Source of the DNA: Mytilisepta virgata
Lineage: Eukaryota > Mollusca > Bivalvia > Mytilida > Mytilidae
Assembly: GCA_028015205.1 (NCBI GenBank)
Contig: CM051518.1
Span: forward strand, 34,562,001 to 34,626,000
Reading direction: 5' to 3'
DNA length: 64,000 nt
A model generated the notes under the pieces. The model was not told where the DNA came from. It saw nothing but the letters and a program-made list of their open reading frames with translations, and did not search any database. Position numbers and translations under genes: made by a program. This document shows positions 1-10,293 of this stretch, in pieces. Every line of letters starts with the position of its first letter. Within the stretch, counting starts at the first letter, position 1.

Positions 1-532
1 GTCTCTTCATTGTTATGAATGAAATTCTGACTCTCAAGACTTTATGTGCATTATAATAACTTGATTTTGTTTTTTCTGATTTGCATGAAAATTCATGCAG
101 TTATATCTTTTGATTTTGAAGATTTTCAGAGATAACCATAACATAAATGGAAAGAGAGGAGTAAGCTTGTGTTTAATGTTAAAGACAAAATAGTTATAGA
201 TTAATACATTATGTAATCCATATTGGACCAGATATCATCCCCAGGCTCCCATATTGGACTGAGGACTTGCCTGAGATCTGATATCAGTAGAGAGATGATT
301 CCTTGTCCGACATGAATTAGGTCGTGTATTCATCTGTTTATCATATACTGCCTAAGTACTTATTCCGAACACACCCGGTCTGATATGGCCACTTCCGTTC
401 GTTACACATATGCAAAAACCATCGTTTTATTTACCTGCTTACACATTTAATATGGTTGAGACTACACACTGGGATGTCTGTTAAAACAGAAATTAATTTT
501 TTATCTGTTGATATACTTTTGTTTTTTTACAG
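1..532 (+). other. Intron sequence upstream of a terminal exon
   Basis: AT-rich non-coding DNA that ends in a long pyrimidine run and a TTACAG acceptor at 527-532, so it is probably the last intron of the gene whose terminal exon follows. Two short CCATATTGGAC motifs occur near 217-262. They resemble the core of the minisatellite at 10-13 kb but are not in tandem. Nothing else is seen in it. Confidence 0.4.
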
Positions 533-719
533 CCAATTGGACTCGAAAGTATGATGGTGTAAACCTGCGTCCTAGAGCTGGATTAGTTTTCCTAGAACCA
601 ACAATATATGATGAAGTGCTTAAAGAAGAAAAATTGATCCGTACTGGCCATACTAGAAACTCTAATAGAAATTTAACTTTAGACACTGACAGTAAAATGT
701 TAGAAACAGTAGATTCATG
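533..719 (+). CDS. Terminal coding exon of an unrecognised gene (partial)
   Basis: A reading frame open from a strong 3' splice site (polypyrimidine run and CAG ending at 532) to a TGA stop at 717-719. It encodes about 62 residues starting at NWTRKYDGVNLRP and ending in METVDS. The reading enters in phase 1, with the first codon completed by one base from the previous exon, which lies outside the window. The composition is charged and polar with no membrane segment; it looks like the C-terminal tail of a larger protein. An AATAAA signal follows at 1059-1064. I do not recognise the family. The evidence for a real exon is the good acceptor, codon-like composition and a downstream polyadenylation signal. 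Any ATG upstream of 533 would lie within the intron and is not a likely start. Confidence 0.5.
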
Positions 720-1064
720 ACATAGGGAGATATAGTTTATATATAATTTCATCTCATCATTCTCACTAAAATTAGGCAAATCACTTCATATTTTAATTAT
801 AAAGGTTTTTAAGAGTATATGAAGTAGTTATTGTTACAAAACAATGTCAATACGGATAAACTTTTGAACAAATGGCATACCATAACTTTTGTTTTTTGTT
901 ATCCTCATAAAAAGTTTTTAAAGAATTACCTTCCACGAAATTATTTGACCAAAGACAAAAAAAGTATTAGAATAACCCTTTCTTCAGTATTGTGTTCGGT
1001 GGTCAGTACATCAAGCAAAACTACAATTTCAAAAATTGATTGAAAACATGTCTTTGGGAATAAA
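720..1064 (+). other. Probable 3' untranslated region with AATAAA signal
   Basis: AT-rich sequence after the stop codon at 719, reaching an AATAAA at 1059-1064. A further AATAAA lies near 1570, so a longer 3' UTR is possible. The 70-codon frame at 831-1043 has no coding character. Confidence 0.35.
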
Positions 1065-3620
1065 GAATGTTGTCATTTAAAATATTGCATTATTAGTAAA
1101 TAAGTGCTAACAGACATCTCCAGTTAATAGCCAAATGGAAATACAATGTAAAACTAACATAGGTACTAATTATAAGTATGAACCAACAATAACATTACAA
1201 TATTTGAATACAATTGGTTTCCAGGTTGTATTCATTCAATCAGAACTCTTTAAAGTGAAATAATTTTTAGATTCATTTACAGAAACTTTTGATGTAGAAG
1301 AGCTGGTGATGAAAGCACCAGTTATTCCCTTAGCATGAACATTTTCTAGGAAGAAACCTAGTTTACATAGAGCAATTCTGTGATATTTTTTATATGTTGT
1401 ATATTTTTATTCATTGTAAAACATTTGTGATAACTATATTCCGTCCATTGTTTTATGTCTACAGTGAGACAATCAGACTATTTTTATATTTTTTATTATC
1501 ACTGTATGTAAAAGCTGATACACTTATAACTCAACATTTGATTCCTTATTAAATGTTTTTGCCACCAGAATAAAATCTGTGGAACAATTACTATTTTTTG
1601 TCTAGGTACCATCATATTAAAAGTTATCAAAACATTCAAAGACATGATCTGCAGTAAATTTGTATGTTTCTACCTTTTTGGGTTTTTTTCAATTACAAGT
1701 GTGGTACATTAGAAAACTGGAAAGGTTTAACAGTTAGTGTTCTAAAATGAAGTACAAAGTATAAGTAAAAATATGTTATGCCATGATTGTGTAAAGAAGT
1801 GTTCAACTCCACTGTTAAACACTGTTAAAAGTTTCACAATAGAAAGATCTGGAAATTTTACATTTGTTGTACCTGATAACAGACTTCTGAAAAAAATAGG
1901 ACCTATCTATAAAACTGCAGAAAGTTAAAATATGTAGACCAACCAGTTTCAAAGATATACTGGTACTTATTCTTGAAAAAATCATATAAAATTGAACTTG
2001 AATTGGTATGGTATCTTATTCCTGTTCCAATATTATATATTTAAGTGAATTTTCTGATATACATAATTTGATTACCATATTTAGTAGTTCTCTGTTTCCT
2101 GAAAAACAGTTATATCTTTTCTGTGATAAAAGTTTGTTACTCAGGTTGTTGCTATATTTGCAGTTTATATTGAATAATTTATTTCATATAGATTGAAAGA
2201 TAATGTGAATTATAAATTGTAAAACTATTCCTTTCATAGAATTACAGGGAATTTATTTATCCAAACTCAACCATAATGATTTTTATTTGGGCAGGTGTAT
2301 GTACACGGAAGAGATTTGAAAAGTGAGGCTGCAAAATTGGGTCTAAAAAGGCCAGATAAAAAATGTGGCGAAAATATCACTTTAAAATAGTCGGGAAAAA
2401 AAGTTGAAATCTCTTGCATGCGAAGAAATGCAGGTCTTGGTATCTGTAAAAAAAATTGTAGGACACTAGATGACAAGGATGGGATTTTAAAAAAAAATGG
2501 TGAAAAAAGGCAGTCAAAATGTGAAAATAAAGGATTGAATGTCACCTATTGAAGAAAAAAAAAGATGATTGCCACTGAGCCCCACCCCCTCCCTCCCCCC
2601 AAAAAAAAAATACATTTAAAATTCTTGTTCCCTTAAACTTTGTATTTTTAATTAAAACAAACTATTCCTAGACCTTTTACATGTATTACATAATATTGGT
2701 AGACCTAACCTTGCCTTGTTTAGTATGATGTTTATTTTGGGACAATTATTTTAATATCAACACATACATGTATCAGAAACAGCTTTTATCTTCAGCAGAG
2801 GTATTTATAATTTCGATTTTCTGTTTCCGAGGCTGAGTACTTATGTAAATTCAGAAAGTAATTGGTGCATTTAACATTGTACATCTACAATAGACAATGC
2901 AATTTATGTGGATGTTGAAATACATATAGCGAAAACAGGAAATTGTTATCAGAAATTCAAATTGCAGTTTTAACTGTAGCAATGTTTATCCCTTAATTGA
3001 TAAAAAAACATCAATTTAGTTTCTGAATTTACAGTAATTATTGTTTAATTTAGTTGTATTTTAATGACAATATGTTTGATGCTATAAACTATTGCCAAAC
3101 TCTGGCAGTTCGCTTTGTTTGTTATTTGCAGGTGTTTGTAAGATTATTATATATGTGAAATCACTGTTGTATACTCTTGTTGAATGCTTACACAATGGCA
3201 CCAATAGTCAAGTATTAATAGACATTTATGCCAAATAGTCATAAAAAATAAAATATCTATTTTATTCCATGTTCTTTTTATTACTAGTCGTATTGTGTCA
3301 AAAGCCATTTGTATTACTAAAAGAGTCAGAGTGATTGCTTTACTGGAAGTTCTAAATTTTCAAATTAAATAAATGGTAAAACTGTAGGTCAGTTAAATTA
3401 TGTTGTTCAAGTAATTATTTTGGTTACAGGAACTTGCCTCCTGGAAAAAAATTAAACGCCCTGCTTTGTGTGTTTTTCTGTGGCAGCAGATTGGTAGTCT
3501 ATGAACAATTTCCTTTGATTTGGTTTTATTTATTTATTTCTACATTATATTTTGCCCAACTATTCGAGGCACAGTCTTATATCCATCTCTGTACACTTCA
3601 TGCTACCTCTGGAAATAAGG
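1065..3620. other. Non-coding stretch, no gene seen
   Basis: AT-rich DNA without a convincing exon on either strand. It contains a low-complexity C-rich then A-rich tract at about 2579-2611. The 136-codon frame starting at 3434 runs into the interspersed repeat that begins near 3624, so it is not supported as a gene. Confidence 0.5.
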
Positions 3621-3623
3621 TTT

Positions 3624-5344
3624 TTAGCTCACCTGGCCTAAAAGGCCATGTGCGCTATTGCCATCACTTTGCGTCCGTCGTCCGTCCGTTAACTTTTCAC
3701 ATTTCAATCTTCTTCTCCAAAACCTCATGTCCAATTGAAACCAAACTTGGTGGGGATGTTCTTTGGATGGTCCTCTACAAAGTTTATGTTTTTGGTTCTG
3801 ATCCAAAATTCAACATGGCTGCCAGGGCCATTTATGCACTCTGATTCCCTGAAAATTAAAAAAAATCCCCTTCCCTGAAACTACAAAAGCAATTGAATTG
3901 TTATATGGCAGGAATGATCCTTACATGGTCCTCTACAAAGTTTGTTTCTTGTGCCGATCTGAAATCTAAGATGGCCGCCACCACAGGACACATTTAACAA
4001 AGGATCCTATGGAAAATACATACAACGTCTTGTCAGAAAACGTTTGACAGGTGGAAGTAAAATTATGCCTGAATGAATAGATCATGGTCCTTGACAAAAG
4101 TGATGATTTTGGTGCTGATCCGAAATTCAAAACCATGGCTGCCAGGGCCATTTATGCACTCTGATTGGCTGAAATTAAAAAAAAATCTCCGGAACTACAA
4201 AAGCAAATGAATTGTTATAGTGCAGGAATGATCCTTACATAGTCCTCTATAAAGTTTGTTTTTTTTTTTGTTTCGATCTGAAATCCAAGATGTCCGCCAC
4301 AACAGGACACATTTAACATAGGATCATATGGGAAATACATACAAACAGCTTCTTGTCAGAAACAGTTGGACAGATGGAAGTAATATTATGCCTGAATGAT
4401 CAGATAATGGTCCTTAACAAAATACATGTTTTTGGTGCCGATCCGAAATTCAACATGCCTGTCAGGGTCAATTATGCACTCTGATTTGCTGAAATTTTAA
4501 AAATGTCCTTCTCTGAAACTACAAAAACAATTGAATCGTTACATTGCAGGAATGATCCTTACATGGTCATCTACCAACTTTATGTTTTTCATGCCAATAT
4601 GAAGTCCAAGACGTCGGAAACTACAAAGCTAGTTGGAACCAAACTTGGCAGAAATGGTCCTTAAGTGCTCCTCTGTCAGAATTGTGTCAGATGACCCAAA
4701 ATGTCAACCAAGATGGCCGCCACAGCCGAACTTAGTTAAACAAAGGACCCTATGGGAAAATTCATCAAAAAATCTTGTCTGAAACCACTAAGCCAATTGG
4801 AACCAAACTTGGCAGAAACGGTCCTTAGGTGGTCCTCTTTCAGAATTATGTCCGATGATCCGCAATGTCAACAAAGATGGCCGCCACAGATGAACTTGGT
4901 TTAAAATAGGACCCTTTTGGAAAATTCATTTTAAAAATATTCTGATCTGAGACCAATTGGCCAATTGGTTCCAGACTTGACAGCAATGGTCACTAGATGA
5001 TCCCCTTTCATAATTGTGTCTGCTGACCTGGCCTGTCAATCAAGATGGCCACGAAAGCTGAACATAGTTTAACATAGGACACTATGGGAAAATTTAATTT
5101 GCAGTCACCATATTACTTTCAACTTGGCCATTTGGACACCAAACTAATACCAGCGATGGTCTCTTTCAGAATTGTGTTTGATAACCTTGAATGTCAACTA
5201 AGATGGTCACCACACCCTAACTCTGTTTAACATTGAACCAATGGGAAAACTAGCCAAGATAACTGCTACACTTAAATTATCAGTCCTGCTAAAGGTGGAC
5301 AGGTTAAATCCAGGTGAGCGATACAGGCTCTTGAGAGCCTCTAG
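3624..5344 (+). mobile_element. Helitron-like non-autonomous repeat with internal tandem units
   Basis: Starts near TAGCTCACCTGG and ends with CCAGGTGAGCG, so the ends hold a short subterminal inverted repeat. Inside are about seven diverged units of 150-300 bp with the recurring phrases CCAATTGGAACCAAACTTGG, GGTCCT, CAAGATGGCCGCCAC and AACATAGGACCCTATGG. The 3' end is a near-perfect stem (AGGCTCT/AGAGCCT, 5325-5340) followed directly by CTAG at 5341-5344 and then T. A hairpin followed by CTRR and T is the hallmark of Helitron-like rolling-circle elements. No Rep/helicase frame is present, so it is non-autonomous. Further copies lie at 6815, 13706, 28098 and, inverted, 58398. Confidence 0.6.
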
Positions 5345-6125
5345 TTTTATGTTAATAAAATATATCTCAAAATGCTTCCTTCAATGAATTTGATACACTG
5401 TATAGCCATTTCGTTGAAATGTTTAGAAGGCTTATATGACACACTCTTTTCCATTAAAAATTGTTTCATTTTGACATTCACATTTTGGTGAGAATTAAGT
5501 ACATGTACTTGAAATCCGTGAACTTTCCATTGTGAAAAAACATGTGGCCAACTTCTTACCGGCAGTTGCATAACTAAAACAATCACTATAAATTCTGGTG
5601 TACGATTATTTTTAATAGCTTAATTACGCCATTAATATTATGAATATGAGTTATTTAGGAGGGGGCTCTGCCCGGATTTGGTGGGTACCAAGATAGTATC
5701 CATTCATATTTTACTATAGTTTATGCTAAAGTAAAATTATAGCATATCAACATCAACATATCCTATGGCTAGATGAATACAGAATATTGACCTCTCAGTA
5801 TTACCAGCAGATGTTACTTGTCGGTACAAATATGTAAGGGAAAGATTGTGTTCAGATTGTTTCCACATCATGGTATTGCGCTGTTGTCTTTGTTGGCGTT
5901 GGAAAACATGATTTCTGTGTATAACTTCGTAATCCCCGTAACCACTGCATATAGAAAGATGAAACTTTGGTCATTGATTGCACTGTGTGTGGGGACTGTG
6001 CCAAACGTTTCGGAATTTGAATAGCGCCGGGCTACAAAGGGAACCCAAGGGTACATTATTTCTTTGTCCCGCAACTCCTCTAAGGTTATTTGGAATACGA
6101 AACTGAAAATTGGCTCAGTAATTTC
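5345..6125. other. Non-coding stretch between repeats
   Basis: AT-rich DNA with a GC-richer patch near 5660-5700 and no convincing gene. The short frames at 5818-6074 overlap on both strands and have no codon character. Confidence 0.4.
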
Positions 6126-6134
6126 CTGAAGGTG

Positions 6135-6650
6135 TCTATGACTATTATTTTTGGAATTTTACTTAGCACCTATAGATTTTTTGGGACCATGTTAGCTTTA
6201 AGACTTATCAGGATCATCTGGATTTCAAAAATGTGATTAATTTTGGTTAATTTCATGAAAGACTCAAAGACTAGTTTATTTGTGATTTCTATTTAGCAAC
6301 CGTATATATTTGGAATCACTATAGCAACAGCACAAGTTTGGATTGTATGGATTTCAAAAATATGTGATTCCATTTTCTGTAAATTTTCTGAAAGTATCTA
6401 AGACTTATTTTTGGAATTTCACTTAGCAACTATAGATTGTTTTGGGTCATATTAGCTTTAAGACTAATCTGGATCAGTTAGATTTCAAAAATATGTGATT
6501 CCTATTTTAGTAAATTTCCTGAAAGACGACTTTATTTGTGATTGCTACTTGGCAACCATATATATTTGGAATCACTATAGCAACATCACTAGTTAAGATT
6601 GTATGGATTTCAAAAATACCAGAGTATCGCGGGGATATGCAGCGGGGCTG
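6135..6650 (+). repeat. Two-copy tandem repeat, unit about 265 bp
   Basis: The phrase beginning TTATTTTTGGAATTT, followed by CACTTAGCAACTATAGATT and GTTAGCTTTAAGACT, occurs near 6144 and again near 6408. The shared downstream phrase GGAATCACTATAGCAACA occurs near 6312 and 6569, and GGATTTCAAAAAT recurs between. It ends in a GC-rich tail near 6620-6650. This looks like the body of a non-autonomous element; family unknown. Confidence 0.55.
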
Positions 6651-6814
6651 CTTCGACTAGTTAAATATGCACTATGTAAACAATTTAGAAACTTTTCTTA
6701 CTGTAAGTTGCACTTCGATGATAATGATCTGCGACATCAATGATTTTCCATGATTTTTTGACAGCCCTGGAATACATTATCAAAAAGGTAATTTTCTGAT
6801 CTATAATCCGCATT

Positions 6815-7020
6815 TTAGCACATCTGACCCGAAGAACCAGGTGAGCTATTGCCATCAAATTGCGTCTGTCGTCGTAAACTTTCCTGTAAAGATCTCTTCT
6901 GAAACCACTGGCCCAATTGAAACCAAATTTGGCAGCAATAGTCCTTAAGTGGTCCTCTTTCAGAATTATACCTGATGACTCCGCCCGCCATCCAAGATAA
7001 CATAGGACCTTATGGGAACA
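6815..7020 (+). mobile_element. Fragment of the Helitron-like repeat
   Basis: Contains CCAGGTGAGCTATTGCCATC, a ten-base match to the family's start, then the CCAATTGAAACCAAATTTGG, GGTCCTCTTTCAGAATTAT and ATAGGACCTTATGGGA phrases of the element at 3624-5344. It lacks the 3' hairpin and CTRR end, so it is truncated. The reverse-strand frame over it is a shadow of the repeat. Confidence 0.55.
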
Positions 7021-7294
7021 GGTTATTTTCAGAATTTAACACACTAAAATGTCAAAATGTTCGCAATTTGGGTACTGTGACGTTACCCCCTGTAAGTATT
7101 GGTGCCATACGATGTTAATTATACAATATAAGATATGAGCACCGTCGTTTTGATAGACTTGATATTTACACAAGCACTAAATGCACCTAGAAATTTACAA
7201 AGGCGTCAAAAATTCAACATAAGTAACAAATAAGCACAGCATTCCATGCAATAAATAATATCAATAATTACTAATGAATTAGCTACCAAAAATA

Positions 7295-7319
7295 TACTGA
7301 ACCGCAAAAGAAACGTCGC
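7295..7319 (+). repeat. Left terminal inverted repeat of Tc1-type element (copy 1)
   Basis: 25 bp beginning TACTGAACCGCAAAAG, a perfect inverse match to 8811-8835. It is preceded by TA at 7293-7294. The transposase acts on such ends in the nucleus. Confidence 0.9.
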
Positions 7320-7486
7320 ACAAAATGACATGTTCACATACATTTATTTCAAAGTGACATTTATATATTTTAAATTAATTTTTACAAAATTTAATGAATG
7401 ATTTACAGTCTTTTGGTTACAATGTTCACAAAAACGTCACAATTGTCGCAACGTCACATGTTTTCAATGCTGTGCTCCCACGTCCG

Positions 7487-8584
7487 TTAATAACGTGTAT
7501 GTCCTCCACCGGCTCCAATTACTGCGGCACATCTTCGGTACATGGAGTTGATGAGCCGATTAATAAACGCCATCGGAATACGTGCCCATACTCTCTGAAA
7601 CGCTTGTGAAAGTTCAGCTGCAGTTGTCGGACTTGGCTGCTCATTATTCAACCGTCTTTGAACTTCGTCCCATAAATGTTCAATAGGGTTTAAATCTGGA
7701 CTCAAAGCCGGCCAATCCATAACATTAATGTTATTCTGCTGTAGGAAGTCTCTTGTGGCTCTTGCGGTATGCGCACGTGCATTGTCCTGTTGGAAAGTCT
7801 TGTTTTGATGACGTGCGAAATGGGGCTGAACATGGGGTGTCAAGACTTGGTCGATGTAACGGGCAGCTGTTACGCCATTTCCTCTGCCTGGGCCAAGGTT
7901 CTGAAAGATGACTGGACCAAGTTTAACGTTAAGGCCGATTCCACCCCATATCATGATGCTAGGTCCTCCCCACGCGTCTGTTTCCAGAATGCAGCTGTCT
8001 TCGTAACGTTCCCCGCGTCTTCTCCACACTCTGGTTCTGCCATCGGCTGTTGAAATGCAGTAACGGCTTTTGTCAGAGAAGATGATGTTACGCCATTGTC
8101 GATTTCGCCAATTCTGTCGCTGAGTGGCCCACTGAAGACGAGCTTGACGGTGTCGAGGAGTAAGAATAGGTCCTCTTGCGGGACGGCGACATCTCATGTT
8201 TCTAGCAGCTAATCGCCGACGAACCGTATCATCACTTATGGGTCGTCCATGTGTTCCAACAGTGTTTCTGGCAGTTTCGGCAGCTGGGGTGAACCGATTC
8301 ATCAAATGGTGACGAACAATGCCTCTATTCTGTCTAGGGGTAGTGACTTGGGGTCTACCACTCCGTGGACGGTCATTTGTGCTGTTTGTTGCATTGTACC
8401 GTGTCCGTAGACGTTCAATTGTTCGAACAGCACAGTTGAAGTCGTTGGCAATAACTCTGGCAGATTGCCCAGCATCCAATCGACCAATGGCCTGTCCTCT
8501 CTGTTGTGGAGTCAGACGTGGCATAGCCTCTGTGTCAACACTGATACTAACACTCTTTAATTTTCTCCGGCCTTTTATACCCAT
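7487..8584 (-). CDS. Tc1-type DD34E transposase (copy 1)
   Basis: Encodes a cut-and-paste transposase of 365 residues. The likely true start is Met21 (MPRLTPQQRGQAIGRL), giving 345 residues, the usual size for Tc1 transposases. The N-terminal part has helix-turn-helix DNA-binding segments (about 25-65 and 80-130) joined by a GRPR-type linker (SGRPQ, 75-79). The catalytic domain shows all three acidic residues: D171 in FSDKS, D267 in QQDNARAH and E302 in NPIEHLWD. There are exactly 34 residues between the last two, hence DD34E. The aromatic-rich WGGPSIMIWGGI block is also typical. The frame is unbroken. Codon use is more GC-rich than its surroundings, as expected of an incoming element. The overlapping + strand frames are shadows. 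Confidence 0.95.
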   Translation of the reverse strand: MGIKGRRKLKSVSISVDTEAMPRLTPQQRGQAIGRLDAGQSARVIANDFNCAVRTIERLRTRYNATNSTNDRPRSGRPQVTTPRQNRGIVRHHLMNRFTPAAETARNTVGTHGRPISDDTVRRRLAARNMRCRRPARGPILTPRHRQARLQWATQRQNWRNRQWRNIIFSDKSRYCISTADGRTRVWRRRGERYEDSCILETDAWGGPSIMIWGGIGLNVKLGPVIFQNLGPGRGNGVTAARYIDQVLTPHVQPHFARHQNKTFQQDNARAHTARATRDFLQQNNINVMDWPALSPDLNPIEHLWDEVQRRLNNEQPSPTTAAELSQAFQRVWARIPMAFINRLINSMYRRCAAVIGAGGGHTRY

Positions 8585-8810
8585 AAAGGAGCATGAATTT
8601 CACGAACATTTAAGATTTAAGAAAAATTACCGCCAAGTGTGTCCCACGAGCGGTTTTAGGTACGGTCGCTCTACGATATCAACTGAAATTATTCAACCGA
8701 AAATTTAATTCACAGGTAATTTAATCTTACCTGGTGATGTAATCGTAATACTGATTCTATAAAAATCATTAATTAATATTTATTTTGAATTTTGCTAACA
8801 TTTTGAAAAA

Positions 8811-8835
8811 GCGACGTTTCTTTTGCGGTTCAGTA
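8811..8835 (-). repeat. Right terminal inverted repeat of Tc1-type element (copy 1)
   Basis: 25 bp ending CTTTTGCGGTTCAGTA, a perfect inverse match to 7295-7319. It is followed by TA at 8836-8837, the second half of the target-site duplication. Confidence 0.9.
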
Positions 8836-8837
8836 TA

Positions 8838-10293
8838 CATGGCTTGGGACAAGCACTTGCATAATTTGGCGGGATTAAACAGTTTTTGGTTGGTCACCCC
8901 GTGCCCTTTATAGTGGCTCAGTGGGTAATCAAGATAAATCAGTCCAAATAAGAACGCAACTCAGGGAGCTCGGTACAAGAAAGAAAAAATTTACAAACGG
9001 ACGGGGTATTAAGCATCCACATTATACATATTCGTTATTAACTGATAACAAGCTCTAAGTACCAACCATGCGACAAAAGACTACTTCCCTCTACACTGAA
9101 GTATTAGCTATATGGTACTTCGAACTTGATATCATACAATATAATATTATAAGTCCAAAAAATAGTGAAATTGTTTCTTAATTGCTGACATGCACTTAAA
9201 GATTGCTGCAAGCTTGGGACTAGTCCAGCATTATAATCCATACGAACTAATTTAGCACTATTCCCAATTGAAAAACAACTATCTGTGTCACATGGTATGC
9301 AGTTGCTTGACAGATTATCCGGTATTCTACAGCCAGTGGCGTCTAACCCGACTTTCTGGATATAATCAGAACTACCAAAGAAACTACTCAATCTAGACAA
9401 CTTTAGACCAAACTAACATTATAGCTTTTTATCAGAGATTCCTCTAAAGTCTGACTCTTATATATGTATGGTTTTTCGAGTGTCACTTTCATTTTCTACA
9501 AGGAAACCCAGATACATTTCGTTTCTACAATCATTTACAAAAATTGAAACATTTATTGATTAACAGTCTATTTCAACGCCTATAGTCCAAGAATGAAAGG
9601 GATCATATGCCTGTTTCAGTGTGGTCCAACATGAAATTTCGTTTATGAAAGGCAGTCAATGAAAATGCAGGATTTCCATGATTTAAAACAAGATACAAAT
9701 ACACCAAAACAGGATGTTACTTTTAGTTTGTCGTATATCACTTATTACTGTCAGAAAATAATTAAATTTCTTCACACGAAAGCTTTATATATTTAGATAC
9801 CTAGTATCAATAATAAAGTTTTATTCATTTTTAATTGCATGTTTGTAGGTTTAAAAGCGTTAATGCAGTTAATTATTAGAATTTATTTATCGAAATATGT
9901 CTACCGGCTAAGCGCATTAGAAAGTTTGAAATAGGATTTTCCCTCATTTAAATACAGTATTTTATTCCTTACAGACGTTCTCCTAATCAATATTAATGCT
10001 TTGATAATACATAAACGGGTAGATTGCTACGCATTGATTTACTAAGTGTGTTTATAGTTGGAAGCTGGTGTAAATAATAACTATTTGAAGTTAAGGACGT
10101 ACAGGTTGATAAAAGCCGGTAAGCCATTTTTTATTTTTTAAACTACTAATTTAAAAAAGCAAGAAGGTAACTTTTCACGGTCAATGCTGTTTATTACAGT
10201 GTTTTTTATGGTCTATGGACCGTTCTCAAAAAGTCCCTTGCCCCTGTAAAGATATAGCAACGTATATTTCCTTGTAAGATTATAGTATTATTA
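8838..10293. other. Non-coding stretch inside the duplication (copy 1)
   Basis: No gene supported. The 98-codon reverse frame at 9104-9400 is Cys-containing but has no recognisable domain, no good start context and no splice context. Copy 2 (23,230-24,685) has the same sequence. Confidence 0.4.

Larger units (their letters stand above)
7295..8835 (-). mobile_element. Tc1/mariner-type DNA transposon, apparently complete (copy 1)
   Basis: A 1,541-bp element bounded by perfect 25-bp inverted repeats (7295-7319 and 8811-8835, each beginning TACTGAACCGC read inward) and flanked on both sides by TA, the target duplication of this superfamily. It holds one uninterrupted transposase gene on the - strand. 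Intact repeats, intact target site and an intact gene suggest a recent insertion. It lies only 70 bp from the left edge of the segmental duplication. Confidence 0.9.

Noticed and set aside
3434..3844. 136-codon plus frame
   Set aside because: Its second half is the start of the Helitron-like repeat, and the first half has no coding character.
7769..8708. Plus-strand frames at 7,769-8,053 and 8,319-8,708
   Set aside because: They are shadows of the transposase on the other strand.
9104..9400. 98-codon reverse frame with several cysteines (also at 23,496-23,792)
   Set aside because: No domain, signal peptide, splice context or upstream support; it appears twice only because the block is duplicated.
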